A DNA stretch of 64,000 nucleotides from Micromonospora sp. WMMD1128 (lineage in GTDB: Bacteria; Actinomycetota; Actinomycetes; Mycobacteriales; Micromonosporaceae): assembly GCF_027497235.1 (NCBI RefSeq), contig NZ_CP114902.1:806001-870000 (forward strand). The letters run 5' to 3'. Both the position numbers and the translations under genes were made by a program. Below, piece after piece: positions 15,243 to 24,378 of the stretch. The notes under the pieces were generated by a model. That model had not been told where the DNA came from and ran no database searches. It saw nothing but the letters and a program-made list of their open reading frames with translations. Every line of letters starts with the position of its first letter. The first letter of the stretch is position 1.

Positions 15243-16667
15243 ATGAAACCGATTTCGGCGGCCCCCGCCGCCTCCTCCACCGTGCCCCGGATCCGCCGCC
15301 GGCTCGCGCTGGCCGCCGCCGTGGTCGTCAGCACCACCGCGCTCGCGGCCGTCTCGATGACCGCGCAGGCCGCCGTCCCGTCCCCGCCGTCGGGCTGGAA
15401 CCTGGTGTGGAGCGACGACTTCACCGGCGCGGCCGGCACGCTGCCGTCGTCGGCAAACTGGATCATCGACACCGGCACCAGCTATCCGGGCGGCCCCGCC
15501 AACTGGGGCACCGGCGAGATCCAGACCTACACCTCGAACACCGCGAACCTGTCCCAGGACGGATCGGGCAACCTGCGCATCACCCCGCTGCGCGACTCCG
15601 CCGGCCGCTGGACGTCCGCCCGGATCGAGACGGTCCGGTCGAACTTCAAGCCGCCGGCGGGCGGCGTGCTGGCCCTGGAGGGCCGGATCCAGATGCCGAA
15701 CGTCACCGGCGCGTCGGCGGCCGGGTACTGGCCGGCGTTCTGGGCGCTCGGCTCGCCCTACCGGGGCAACTACCAGAACTGGCCGGGCATCGGTGAGTTC
15801 GACGTGATGGAGAACGTCAACGGCATCAACTCGGTCTGGGGAGTGCTGCACTGCGGCGTCGCGCCGGGCGGCCCGTGCGACGAGTTCAACGGCCGCGGGG
15901 CGTCCCGGGCCTGCCCGGGCAGCTCCTGCCAGTCGGCGTTCCACACCTACCGGTTCGAGTGGGACGCCTCGGTGAGCCCGCAGCAACTGCGCTGGTACGT
16001 AGACGGCCAGCTCTTCCACACCGTCACCCAGAGCCAGGTCGGGGAGCCGTACTGGAGCCAGATGACCAACCACAGCGGCTACTTCATGCTGCTCAACGTG
16101 GCCATGGGCGGCGGCTTCCCGGACGGGGTGGCCGGCTCGGCCACGCCGACCTCGGCGACCGTGTCCGGCCGGCCGATGCTCGTGGACTACGTGGCGGCCT
16201 ACTCCCGGGGCGGAGGCGGCAACCCGTCGCCGACCCCGACCACGCCGCCGCCGGGCGGGGTGCGCAACGCGTACGCCACCATCCAGGCGGAGTCGTTCAA
16301 CGCGCAGAACGGCGTGCAGGTGGAGACGTGCACCGAGGGCGGTCAGAACATCGGCTACCTGGCCAACGGTGACTGGGCCCGCTACGACAACGTGGACTTC
16401 GGCTCGACCCCGCCGCGCGACTTCGTGGCCCGGGTCGCGTCCGGCGCGGCGGCCGGGGTGAGCGGCCTGGTGGAGGTGCGGGTGGACAGCCCGACCGCGA
16501 CGCCGATCGGCAGCTTCGCGGTCGGCAACACCGGCGGTTGGCAGACGTGGCGCTCGGTGCCCGGCAACGTCGGCTCGGTGACCGGCCGGCACACCGTCTA
16601 CCTCACGTTCAGCAGCGGCCAGCCGTCGGACTTCGTCAACCTCAACTGGTTCACCTTCCGCCGCTGA
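15243..16667 (+). CDS. Secreted GH16 endo-beta-glucanase with CBM6
   Basis: 474 residues. A signal peptide with twin Arg/basic n-region ends at TAQA (about residue 43). The GH16 jelly roll carries the catalytic motif E185-x-D187-x-x-E190 in GEFDVMENV, as in laminarinase-type beta-1,3-glucanases. A Gly/Pro/Thr linker (NPSPTPTTPPPGG) leads to a C-terminal CBM6 (IQAESFNAQNGVQVE, GYLANGDWARYDNVDF, FVNLNWFTF). An operator and promoter directly upstream suggest sugar-induced expression. Beta-1,3-glucan is the likely substrate. Confidence 0.9.
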   Translation: MKPISAAPAASSTVPRIRRRLALAAAVVVSTTALAAVSMTAQAAVPSPPSGWNLVWSDDFTGAAGTLPSSANWIIDTGTSYPGGPANWGTGEIQTYTSNTANLSQDGSGNLRITPLRDSAGRWTSARIETVRSNFKPPAGGVLALEGRIQMPNVTGASAAGYWPAFWALGSPYRGNYQNWPGIGEFDVMENVNGINSVWGVLHCGVAPGGPCDEFNGRGASRACPGSSCQSAFHTYRFEWDASVSPQQLRWYVDGQLFHTVTQSQVGEPYWSQMTNHSGYFMLLNVAMGGGFPDGVAGSATPTSATVSGRPMLVDYVAAYSRGGGGNPSPTPTTPPPGGVRNAYATIQAESFNAQNGVQVETCTEGGQNIGYLANGDWARYDNVDFGSTPPRDFVARVASGAAAGVSGLVEVRVDSPTATPIGSFAVGNTGGWQTWRSVPGNVGSVTGRHTVYLTFSSGQPSDFVNLNWFTFRR

Positions 16668-16729
16668 GGTGTAAGGCGGGGGCCCCGCTCAACGCATTCG
16701 GATGTGGCGGGGGCCCCGCCTAACACCTC
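16666..16729. repeat. GGGGGCCCC dispersed element, copy 2
   Basis: gaggtgtaaggcggggg ... gccccgcctaacacctc: outer arms complementary, two GC cores, middle ctcaacgcattcggatgt. It begins within the TGA stop of the GH16 gene and lies between convergent genes. Confidence 0.85.
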
Positions 16730-16742
16730 GCCGGCGCCGGCG

Positions 16743-17405
16743 TCAGCGCCCGGTGGTCACCGACTGCCGGGCGCGCCGCCGGCGTACCTTCTTCACCGCC
16801 CAGCTCGCGATCATCACGCCGAAGATCGCGAAGAACGCGTAGTTGAACCAGTGGCTGTAGCGGTCGACGTCCTCCCAGCGCGCGCCCAGGGCGAAACCGG
16901 CGCCGACGATCAACCCGTTCCACACCGCGCTACCGAGCGTGGTGAACAGGACGAACTCGCCCATCGGCATGCGATTCGCGCCGGCCGGCACGGAGACCAG
17001 GCTGCGCACCACAGGCACCAGCCGGCCGATCAGCACCGCCCAGCGGCCGTGCCGCTCGAACCAGCGGTCCGCCTTCTCCAAGTCCGCCAGGTCGACCAGC
17101 GGGATGTGATCCAGCCAGCGTTTCAGCCGGTCCTCGCCGAGCGCCGCGCCGAGCCAGTAGAGCACGAGCGCGCCGAGCAGCGAACCGGCGGTCGCGGCCA
17201 GCACGATCACCACCACGTTGAACCGGCCCTCGGCGGAGAGGTAACCCGCCATCGCCAACACGATCTCGCTCGGGATCGGCGGGATGATGCTCTCCAGCGC
17301 CACCAGCAGCGCGACACCGACCGCGCCCATCGAGTCGATCACGCTCGCCACCCAGCCGGTCAGCCCGGTGAACTGGTTCGGATCGACGTCTTGGGCCAGG
17401 GCCAT
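16743..17405 (-). CDS. DedA family membrane protein
   Basis: 220 residues with about five hydrophobic segments. DedA marks are ESIIPPIPSEIVLAMAG in the re-entrant region and GRLVPVVRSLVSVPAGANRM. ATG 17403-17405 has GGAAGGA upstream; the longer in-frame start lacks support. DedA proteins are proton-motive-force-linked transporters, several acting as undecaprenyl-phosphate or phospholipid flippases. The gene is convergent with the GH16 gene across element copy 2. Confidence 0.88.
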   Translation of the reverse strand: MALAQDVDPNQFTGLTGWVASVIDSMGAVGVALLVALESIIPPIPSEIVLAMAGYLSAEGRFNVVVIVLAATAGSLLGALVLYWLGAALGEDRLKRWLDHIPLVDLADLEKADRWFERHGRWAVLIGRLVPVVRSLVSVPAGANRMPMGEFVLFTTLGSAVWNGLIVGAGFALGARWEDVDRYSHWFNYAFFAIFGVMIASWAVKKVRRRRARQSVTTGR

Positions 17406-17483
17406 GGCGGTCCTTCCACACGGGTGCCGGAGATCAGCGGGTAGTACCCGGGGCGGTCCGGCCCACACCCGCCGGTGACCCGG

Positions 17484-18083
17484 CTAACCGTCCGGGTGCA
17501 GCGCCGCGTCCGCCGGCCCGCGCCGCCAGCCGGTGAAGCGGACCAGCAGGCCGCCGTGGCTGGGTGAGCAGCAGTACGGCCCGGCCGTCGCCTCCGCCGC
17601 CGGGTCGAGCGGCGCGACCCGCACCAGCCGCCACGGCTCGTCGTCGACCCGGGCCCGGATGGTCAACGCGTCCCCGGCCCGGCTCACCCGGACCGTCACG
17701 TCCCGTCCCGACCACTCCGGCACCGGCGCCACCGACCAGTCGGAGAACTCGTCGGTCACCACGGCGCCGACCTGCGGCGAGCCGTCGCTCACCTCGACCC
17801 CGGCCTTCGTCCACCGCCGCTCGTCCACCCGCACCAGCACGCCGGCCTGGTCGAACTGGGCGGTGTAGTCGAGCCGGAAGGACACCTCGACGGCGCTGTC
17901 CACGGCGAACGGCGCGAGCAGCGCGGAGCCGTCGTCGTGCACGAAGCCGTAGCTGGTGCGCCGCCAGAAGTCGCTGCCGCCCCGCGGCTCGACGAGCAGG
18001 GCGTCGTCGACGGCCTCGGCCCGCTCGGGCGGGTTCAGCCACGTGCCGGCGGACCAGTCGCTGGCGGATACGTCCACGCTCAT
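17484..18083 (-). CDS. DUF1349 family protein
   Basis: 199 residues with a concanavalin-like beta-sandwich pattern (FWRRTSYGFVHDDGSALL, VSFRLDYTAQFDQAGVLVRV, WRLVRVAPLDPAA, GPYCCSPSHGGLLVRF). The family is conserved but biochemically obscure; some relatives are linked to sugar metabolism. Start ATG 18081-18083 is taken from the conserved core; an in-frame ATG at 18140 would add 19 residues. It is divergent from the GH13 gene. Confidence 0.75.
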   Translation of the reverse strand: MSVDVSASDWSAGTWLNPPERAEAVDDALLVEPRGGSDFWRRTSYGFVHDDGSALLAPFAVDSAVEVSFRLDYTAQFDQAGVLVRVDERRWTKAGVEVSDGSPQVGAVVTDEFSDWSVAPVPEWSGRDVTVRVSRAGDALTIRARVDDEPWRLVRVAPLDPAAEATAGPYCCSPSHGGLLVRFTGWRRGPADAALHPDG

Positions 18084-18194
18084 GCCGTGCTGACCGGGCT
18101 TGCCCGCACGGCACTCGCCCCGCTCGGTGCGTTCGCTCATGCCGGCACGGTAACCGGGTTTGGCGAATCGCGGGTTCGGAGAAGTAGTCGTCGC

Positions 18195-19847
18195 ATGGGT
18201 GACAGGTGGTATCAGGAGGCGGTCGTCTACTGCCTCGACGTGGACTCGTACGCGGACTCCGACGGCGACGGGGTGGGTGACTTCCAGGGGCTGATCGGCC
18301 GGCTGGACTATCTGGCCCGCCTCGGGGTGACCTGCCTCTGGCTCAACCCGATCCATCCCTCACCGAACAAGGACGACGGGTACGACGCCACCGACTTCTA
18401 CAACGTCGACCCGCGCCTGGGGACCCTCGGTGACTTCGCGGAGCTGCTGCACCAGGCGCAGAACCGCGGCATCCGGGTGATCATCGACCTGGTGGTCAAC
18501 CACACCTCGGACCAGCACCCGTGGTTCCAGTCCGCCCGTTCCTCGCCCGACTCGCCGTACCGCGACTGGTATGTCTGGGCGGACCACGAGCCGGCGGACC
18601 GGCACCAGGGCATGGTCTTCCCGGGCGAGCAGCACGAGACCTGGACCTACGACCGGACCGCCAAAGCCTGGTTCTACCACCGCTTCTACAAGTTCCAGCC
18701 GGACCTCAACATCGAGAACCCGAAGGTCCGGGCGGAGATCAAGAAGATCACCTCGTTCTGGCTCCAGCTCGGCGTCTCCGGATTCCGGATGGACGCCGTG
18801 CCGTTCATCATCGAGAAGACCGAGCCGGGCAACCCGAACGCGACCAAGGACTTCGACTTCCTCACCGACCTGCGCCAGCACGTGCAGTGGCGGCGCGGCG
18901 ACGCGGCCCTGCTCGCCGAGGCGAACGTCGAGCCGGACCAGTTGCCCGTCTACTTCGGCGACGACAGCGGCTCCGGCAACCGCATCCACATGCTCTTCGA
19001 CTTCATGCTCAACGGCCGCCTGATGCTCGCGCTCGCCCGGGAGGACCCGGAGGCGATCATCGACGCGCTGCGCGACACCCCGAAGCTGCCCACCGGCGGC
19101 CAGTGGGCCACGTTCCTGCGCAACCACGACGAGATCGACCTGTCCCGGCTCACCGCCGACCAGCGCAACGACGTGCTGGCGAAGTTCGGGCCGGAGGAGA
19201 GCATGCAGCTCTACGGCCGGGGCATCCGCCGCCGGCTCGCCCCGATGCTCGGCAACGACCGCCGGCACATCGAGCTGGCGTACGCGCTGCAGTTCTCGCT
19301 GCGCGGCACGCCGGTGCTGCGCTACGGCGAGGAGATCGGGATGGGGGAGGACCTGTCGCTGGACGGGCGGGACGCGATCCGCACCCCGATGCAGTGGTCC
19401 TACAAGGACAATGCCGGCTTCTCCACCGCCGAGCCGGAGAAGCTGCTCCGCCCGGTGATCGACAAGGGTGAGTACGGCTACCAGCACGTGAACGTCACCG
19501 CGCAGCGCAAGGACCCGCGCTCGCTGCTCGGTTGGTTCGAGCGGATGATCCGTACCCTGCGGGAGGCCCCGGAGATCGGTTCGGGCAGCACCGCCCACAT
19601 CGACGTGCCGATGCCCCCCGGCGTGCTCGCGCACCGCGCCGACGGGCCGACCGGGACCATGGTCTTCCTGCACAACCTCGGCACCGAGGACGTGGAGGTC
19701 GACCTGAGCACCCTCGCCCCGGAGGCCGACCTGCCGATCGACGTGCTGACCGACCGCAACTACGAGGACGTGGGCAAGCTCGACCAGCTCAAGCTGAACG
19801 GTCACGGTTACCGGTGGATCCGGCTCTGCCGGGGTGGGGCCCTCTGA
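18195..19847 (+). CDS. GH13 alpha-amylase family enzyme, trehalose-synthase-like
   Basis: 550 residues. The TIM barrel motifs are intact: DLVVNHTS, GFRMDAVPF (nucleophile Asp), LLAEANVEPDQ (acid/base Glu) and FLRNHDEIDL (third Asp). The segments VYFGDDSGSGNRIHMLFDF and ESMQLYGRGIRRRLAPM are like trehalose synthase (maltose glucosylmutase, TreS), and a C-terminal beta domain follows. No maltokinase partner or glgE is nearby, so TreS is likely but a related amylosucrase/glucosidase activity is possible. ATG 18195 has only a weak ribosome site. Confidence 0.8.
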   Translation: MGDRWYQEAVVYCLDVDSYADSDGDGVGDFQGLIGRLDYLARLGVTCLWLNPIHPSPNKDDGYDATDFYNVDPRLGTLGDFAELLHQAQNRGIRVIIDLVVNHTSDQHPWFQSARSSPDSPYRDWYVWADHEPADRHQGMVFPGEQHETWTYDRTAKAWFYHRFYKFQPDLNIENPKVRAEIKKITSFWLQLGVSGFRMDAVPFIIEKTEPGNPNATKDFDFLTDLRQHVQWRRGDAALLAEANVEPDQLPVYFGDDSGSGNRIHMLFDFMLNGRLMLALAREDPEAIIDALRDTPKLPTGGQWATFLRNHDEIDLSRLTADQRNDVLAKFGPEESMQLYGRGIRRRLAPMLGNDRRHIELAYALQFSLRGTPVLRYGEEIGMGEDLSLDGRDAIRTPMQWSYKDNAGFSTAEPEKLLRPVIDKGEYGYQHVNVTAQRKDPRSLLGWFERMIRTLREAPEIGSGSTAHIDVPMPPGVLAHRADGPTGTMVFLHNLGTEDVEVDLSTLAPEADLPIDVLTDRNYEDVGKLDQLKLNGHGYRWIRLCRGGAL

Positions 19848-19904
19848 GGTGACATGACGGCGGGATAGGCTCCTCCGATCTAGCCACGTTACCGGGAGGT
19901 AATC

Positions 19905-20663
19905 ATGTCGGAGGAGCCCCGCGTCGCCATCGTGACCGGAGCCGCGCGCGGCATCGGCGCGGCCACCGCCCGCCGGCTGGCCGCCGACGGCATGGCCGTC
20001 GCCGTGGTCGACATCGACGAGTCCGCCACCGGCGAGACCGTCGAGGCCATCACCGCCGCGGGCGGCCGGGCGCTCGGCGTCGGCGCGGATGTGGCCGACC
20101 GGGTCCAGGTCGAGGCCGCCGTCGAGCGGGTCGCCGCCGACCTGGGCGCGCCGACCGTCCTGGTCAACAACGCCGGTGTCCTCCGCGACAACCTGCTGTT
20201 CAAGATGACCGACGCCGACTGGGACACGGTCCTGGGCGTGCACCTACGCGGCGCGTTCCTGTTCAGTCAGGCCGCACAGAAGCACATGGTCGAGCGGAAG
20301 TGGGGGCGGATCGTCAACCTCTCCAGCACCTCGGCGCTCGGTAACCGGGGGCAGGCGAACTACTCCGCCGCCAAGGCCGGACTCCAGGGCTTCACCAAGA
20401 CGCTCGCCATCGAGCTGGGCCCGTACGGGGTGACCGTCAACGCGGTGGCGCCCGGCTTCATCGTCACCGACATGACCGCCGCCACCGCGGCCCGGATGAA
20501 GGTCGACTTCGCCGCGCTCCAGGAACACGCCGCCGCCGAGATCGCGGTACGCCGCACCGGCCGCCCGGAGGACGTCGCGCACACCATCTCGTTCCTGACC
20601 AGCGAGGGCGCGTCCTTCGTCTCCGGCCAGGTCATCTACGTGGCCGGCGGCCCCAAGTCCTGA
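19905..20663 (+). CDS. fabG: Short-chain dehydrogenase, FabG-type 3-oxoacyl-ACP reductase
   Basis: 252 residues, ATG 19905 with GGGAGGT. NAD(P)-binding GAARGIGAATARRL, structural NNAG, and the catalytic set Ser in NLSSTSALG, Tyr in YSAAKAG and Lys four residues on are all present. The VTVNAVAPGFIVTDMT segment is typical of FabG. Without fatty-acid genes nearby, another beta-ketoacyl or alcohol substrate cannot be excluded. Confidence 0.83.
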   Translation: MSEEPRVAIVTGAARGIGAATARRLAADGMAVAVVDIDESATGETVEAITAAGGRALGVGADVADRVQVEAAVERVAADLGAPTVLVNNAGVLRDNLLFKMTDADWDTVLGVHLRGAFLFSQAAQKHMVERKWGRIVNLSSTSALGNRGQANYSAAKAGLQGFTKTLAIELGPYGVTVNAVAPGFIVTDMTAATAARMKVDFAALQEHAAAEIAVRRTGRPEDVAHTISFLTSEGASFVSGQVIYVAGGPKS

Positions 20664-20676
20664 CCCGCCCGCGCGG

Positions 20677-21093
20677 TCAGGTGCGGGGGCGGCGGGTGCG
20701 GTGGAGCCAGAGAAGGCCCAGGAGGGGTAGCACCAAGGGGATGTAGCCGTAGCCGCTGCCGAAGTCGGACCAGACCGTCTCGTCCGGGAACAGCTCGCGG
20801 TCGGCGATGCTCAGCACGCCCACCGCGAGCACCCCGACCAGCTCGACCGAGCAGCACGCGAGCGCGACCCGGCGGCCGGCGTGCCCGGCCCGGGCCAACC
20901 CCACCGCCGCCACGATGTAGATCAGCGCGGCCAGCGCGGAGAGCAGGTACGCCACCGGCGCCTCGTCGAACTTCGTGGCGATCTGCAGTCCGGCCCGCGA
21001 CGTCGCGGCGATGGCGAACAGGATGTAGACCGCGATCAGCAGCCGGCCCGGCCCGCGGTTCGTGGCGCGCTCCGGCGTGGCGGTCTCAGCCAC
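20677..21093 (-). CDS. Four-helix integral membrane protein
   Basis: 138 residues with four hydrophobic segments (LLIAVYILFAIAATSRAG, YLLSALAALIYIVAAVGLA, VALACCSVELVGVLAVGVL, YIPLVLPLLGLLWLH). The function is unknown. GTG 21091-21093 overlaps the stop of the upstream membrane gene by 8 bases, so the two are probably made together and may form a complex. Confidence 0.68.
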   Translation of the reverse strand: MAETATPERATNRGPGRLLIAVYILFAIAATSRAGLQIATKFDEAPVAYLLSALAALIYIVAAVGLARAGHAGRRVALACCSVELVGVLAVGVLSIADRELFPDETVWSDFGSGYGYIPLVLPLLGLLWLHRTRRPRT

Positions 21094-21499
21094 CGACGAC
21101 CTCCCAGGTCTGCTGGAGTCGCACCACCACGACCGGGGTGACCAGGCAGACCGCGCAGACGATGGCCGAGCCCCAGCGGGTCGGCTCCATCCGGGCCAGC
21201 ACCCAGGCCAGCGGCGGTAGGCAGACGAGCGTCACCAGGTAGCCGAAGAACGCACCCGGCTCGCCCGGCCGGTCGCCGCCGCCGAGCGCGACGAGCGCCG
21301 CCACGGTCAACGCCAGCAGCGCCAACTCCACCACGGCCAGGCCGGCGAACTGGACCCGGTCCGGCGGGCGCTGCCGCACGGCCGCGACCAGGGCCCAGAC
21401 CGCGACCGCGAGCGACAGCACGATCGCGATCGTGGCGAGCAACCCGTCCACCGGCGAGCCGGCCGCCGCCGCGCTGGTCATCGACGCAGTGTCGTTCAC
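21086..21499 (-). CDS. Four-helix integral membrane protein, partner of the 20677 gene
   Basis: 137 residues, GTG 21497-21499. Segments LLATIAIVLSLAVAVWALVAAV, FAGLAVVELALLALTVAALVAL, FFGYLVTLVCLPPLAWVLA and GSAIVCAVCLVTPVVVVRL are hydrophobic. No family is recognised. It overlaps its neighbour and is divergent from the Gfo/Idh gene. Confidence 0.66.
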   Translation of the reverse strand: MNDTASMTSAAAAGSPVDGLLATIAIVLSLAVAVWALVAAVRQRPPDRVQFAGLAVVELALLALTVAALVALGGGDRPGEPGAFFGYLVTLVCLPPLAWVLARMEPTRWGSAIVCAVCLVTPVVVVRLQQTWEVVGG

Positions 21500-21631
21500 C
21501 GGGCCAGCCTACTAAGCGGCGTAGTAGGGGCGCGTCGGCCGGGTCGGGGCGCGCCGGCCGGGCCGGGCGACTAGCGTGGATCACGCTCCCGGCGTACGCC
21601 GGTGGCCGGCGACGACGGCAGGAGGTCCGGG

Positions 21632-22528
21632 GTGCGGTTCGGGTTGTTCGGCACCGGTCACTGGGCGGCGAAGACGCACGCCGCGGCCATCGACGCCCAC
21701 CCGCGGGCGCAACTGGCCGGCGTGTGGGGGCGGAACCCGGCGAAGGCGGAGGAGCTCGCCACCCGGCACGGCGTACCGGCCTTCACCGACGTGGACGCGC
21801 TGGTCGAGGCGTGCGACGCGGTCGCCGTGGCGCTCCCGCCGGACGTGCAGGCCGACATCGCCGTCCGGGCCGCCACCGCCGGGCGGCATCTGCTGCTGGA
21901 CAAGCCGCTGGCGCTCGGCCTCGCCGACGCCGACCGGGTGGTCGACGCCGCCCAGTCCGCCGGGGTGGCCTCGGTGGTCTTCTTCACCCAGCGCTTCCAC
22001 CCGAACGTCACCGGCTCCCTCGCCTCGGCCGCGGCGGCCGGCGGCTGGCAGCACGCCCGGTGCACCATGTTCGCCTCGATCTTTCAGCCCGGTAATCCGT
22101 ACGGCGGCTCGCGGTGGCGGCGGGACCGGGGCGCGCTGTGGGACATCGGCCCGCACGCGCTGTCGCTGATCCTGCCGGTGCTCGGCCGGGTCACCCGGGT
22201 CGCCGCGATGGACGGGCCGAGCGGCCTGGTGCATCTGCTGCTCACCCACGACGGCGGCGCGACCAGCTCGCTCTCGCTCACCCTCGACGCGCCGGCCGAG
22301 GCCGTGACCCGCGACGTCGTCTTCTTCGGCGAGAACGGCACCGAGAGCGTCCCGCCCGGCGACGGCAGTGCGCTCCAGGCGTTCGGCGCGGCGCTCGACC
22401 AGTTGCTGGCGGAGGTCGACGCGGGCACCCGCGACCACCGCTGCGACGTCCGGTTCGGCCGGGAGGTGGTGGCCGTGCTCGACGCCGCGGAGACCGCCCG
22501 GGCGCAGGGGCGCACGGTCGAGCTTTAG
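21632..22528 (+). CDS. Gfo/Idh/MocA family oxidoreductase
   Basis: 298 residues. The N-terminal Rossmann fold starts at the chosen GTG (VRFGLFGTGHWAAKTHAAAI). AGGAGG at 21620-21625 supports this start over a GTG at 21602. The conserved DKPLALG motif with catalytic Lys and a C-terminal GALWDIGPHALSLIL segment define the family, which oxidises or isomerises sugars with NAD(P). The substrate is unknown and the gene appears to be monocistronic. Confidence 0.83.
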   Translation: MRFGLFGTGHWAAKTHAAAIDAHPRAQLAGVWGRNPAKAEELATRHGVPAFTDVDALVEACDAVAVALPPDVQADIAVRAATAGRHLLLDKPLALGLADADRVVDAAQSAGVASVVFFTQRFHPNVTGSLASAAAAGGWQHARCTMFASIFQPGNPYGGSRWRRDRGALWDIGPHALSLILPVLGRVTRVAAMDGPSGLVHLLLTHDGGATSSLSLTLDAPAEAVTRDVVFFGENGTESVPPGDGSALQAFGAALDQLLAEVDAGTRDHRCDVRFGREVVAVLDAAETARAQGRTVEL

Positions 22529-22619
22529 CAGACCGGCCGGAAATCGCGGCCATCCGGTCCGGCGCCGGCACCGAATGCCTACCGTGCGGGCAGAGGGAGC
22601 CGACGGAAGGTGGAACCGG

Positions 22620-23249
22620 ATGACCCACGGCGACAGCGTCGGTGACGTGCCGGGGCGGTCGAGGTTGCACGCCGTGCCCCCGGCCGCCCCGGACCAGCGG
22701 GTGGAGACCGACGACCTGCTGCGGGCGGTGGCGCGCGGTGACGAGGCGGCGTTCGAGCGGCTCTACGGCCTCGTCTCGCCGCGCGTCTACGGCCTGGTGC
22801 GGCGGGTGCTGCGCGACCCGGCCCAAGCCGAGGAGGTCGCCCAGGAGGCGCTGGTCGAGGTGTGGCGCACCGCCGCCCGGTTCGACCCGTCCCGGGGCTC
22901 CGCCACCGCCTGGGTATTCACCATCGCCCACCGGCGCGCGGTGGACCGGGTCCGGTCCGAACAGGCCGGCGCCGAACGCACCCGCCGGGCCGCCGCCGGA
23001 TCCGCCGAGACGCCGTACGACGAGGTGGCCGAGGAGGCGGCGGCCCGCTTGGAACGGCAGCAGGTACGCCACTGCCTGAACGCGCTCACCGAGGTGCAGC
23101 GCGAGGCGATCACGCTTGCCTACTACGGCGGGCACAGCTACCGCGAGGTGGCCGGCCTGCTCGACACCGCGCTGCCGACCGTCAAGAGCCGCATGCGGGA
23201 CGGGTTGATCCGTCTGCGCGACTGCCTGGGAGTGGGGCTGACCCGATGA
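22620..23249 (+). CDS. sigK: ECF sigma factor SigK
   Basis: 209 residues with sigma region 2 (FERLYGLVSPRVYGLVRRVL, AEEVAQEALVEVWRTAARFD, TAWVFTIAHRRAVDRVR) and region 4 (CLNALTEVQREAITLAYYGG, YREVAGLLDTALPTVKSRM). It directs RNA polymerase to stress promoters and is held inactive by RskA. ATG 22620 gives the family's usual length. Its stop overlaps the start of the anti-sigma gene (ATGA), which fixes the pairing. Confidence 0.9.
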   Translation: MTHGDSVGDVPGRSRLHAVPPAAPDQRVETDDLLRAVARGDEAAFERLYGLVSPRVYGLVRRVLRDPAQAEEVAQEALVEVWRTAARFDPSRGSATAWVFTIAHRRAVDRVRSEQAGAERTRRAAAGSAETPYDEVAEEAAARLERQQVRHCLNALTEVQREAITLAYYGGHSYREVAGLLDTALPTVKSRMRDGLIRLRDCLGVGLTR

Positions 23250-23983
23250 CCGACATCCACGCGCTCGCCGGGGCGTACGTGCTCGACGCGGTGGACGACG
23301 TCGAGCGGGCCGCGTTCGACCGGCACCTGGCCGACTGCGAAAGTTGCGCGCTGGAGTTGGCCGAGCTGCGCGAGACGGCCGCGCGGCTGGCCGACTCGAC
23401 CTGGTCCGTACCCCCGCCCGCGCTGCGCACGGCGGTGTTGGCGGAGATCCGGCGTACCCGGCAGGAACGGCCCGGTCCCGCGGGCCGCGTCGGGCCCGCC
23501 GCGGCCGGGGCCTGGCGACGCCGGCTGGCCGTCGCGGCCGCCGTCGTGCTGCTGGCCGGCGGCGCGGGCGCGGCCACCTGGGTGGCCCAGGAGCAGCGGG
23601 TACGCGACGCGCGCACCGAGGCCGACGCGGCTCGGGACGAGGCGGGCCGGATCCGGGCGGTGCTGGCCGCCCCGGACGCGGTGGTGCGCACCGGCGTCGC
23701 GCCGGCCGGCGGCCGGGTGACCGTGGTGGCGTCGGCGAGCCGGGACGAGGGGGTGGCCCTGGTGGCCGGGCTGGCCGCGCCGGGGCCGGACCGGGCCTAC
23801 CAGCTCTGGCTGATCGAGGGCGCCACGGCCACCTCGGCCGGGGTGCTGCCGGCCGGGCAGGGCGGCGGCACGAGGCTGCTCTCGGGCGTCCGTGGCAAGG
23901 GCCTGTTCGGCGTCACGGAGGAGCCGGCGGGCGGCTCGGCGCAGCCGACCATGACGCCGCTCGTGTCGTTCACCCTCACCTGA
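23246..23983 (+). CDS. rskA: Anti-sigma-K factor RskA
   Basis: 245 residues. The cytosolic N-terminus has the anti-sigma helix bundle with RHLADCESC (HxxxCxxC type), one TM helix (LAVAAAVVLLAGGAGAATW) and an extracytoplasmic RskA domain (YQLWLIEGATATSAGVLPAG). Regulated proteolysis of RskA frees SigK. Its ATG lies inside the sigK stop. The gene ends at element copy 3. Confidence 0.9.
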   Translation: MTDIHALAGAYVLDAVDDVERAAFDRHLADCESCALELAELRETAARLADSTWSVPPPALRTAVLAEIRRTRQERPGPAGRVGPAAAGAWRRRLAVAAAVVLLAGGAGAATWVAQEQRVRDARTEADAARDEAGRIRAVLAAPDAVVRTGVAPAGGRVTVVASASRDEGVALVAGLAAPGPDRAYQLWLIEGATATSAGVLPAGQGGGTRLLSGVRGKGLFGVTEEPAGGSAQPTMTPLVSFTLT

Positions 23984-24045
23984 GGTGAAAGGCGGGGCCC
24001 CCGCTTAACGCATTCGGTAGAGGAGGGGGCCCCGCTTAACACGTG
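23982..24045. repeat. GGGGGCCCC dispersed element, copy 3
   Basis: gaggtgaaaggcggggc ... ggccccgcttaacacgt, with middle ttaacgcattcggtagagga. It starts within the TGA stop of rskA and lies before the convergent DUF2795 gene. Confidence 0.85.
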
Positions 24046-24063
24046 GCATCGAGCGGGGCTGCG

Positions 24064-24258
24064 CTAGCTGTTCAGGATCAGCAGGGCCTCGCCGAGTTCG
24101 GCCGGGGTGTCGAACTCCTCGGCCGGCAACGTGCGGAGCGTCTGGAGCGCCTCGGTGCTGGCGCCGTTCTCCTGCCCCCAACGGACCAGATCCTCCCGCG
24201 AGACCGGATAGTCGAGCCCGGCCAGGAACTCCTGCAACTGCGCGCCGGTGACGGTCAT
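24064..24258 (-). CDS. DUF2795 family small protein
   Basis: 64 residues, start ATG 24256-24258. The pattern LQEFLAGLDYPVSREDLVRW followed by a helix ending ALLILNS is the small acidic DUF2795 helical domain found widely in actinobacteria. The function is unknown. It is a lone gene between element copy 3 and a divergent esterase gene. Confidence 0.78.
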   Translation of the reverse strand: MTVTGAQLQEFLAGLDYPVSREDLVRWGQENGASTEALQTLRTLPAEEFDTPAELGEALLILNS

Positions 24259-24296
24259 ACCGGCCGGTTACCCGTATGCCCGGCCGGCATGCCCGG

Positions 24297-24335
24297 TTGC
24301 CTGGTCCGGCAGCCTGGTCCGGTTGCCTGGTCCGG
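24297..24335. repeat. 13-bp tandem repeat upstream of the esterase gene
   Basis: ttgcctggtccgg, cagcctggtccgg, ttgcctggtccgg in a row, 44-82 bases before the start codon at 24379. The divergent promoter region of two genes. Confidence 0.75.
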
Positions 24336-24378
24336 CCGCGCGACGGTTTGCCCGGGCGGCACCCGGGTAGCCGCGCAC

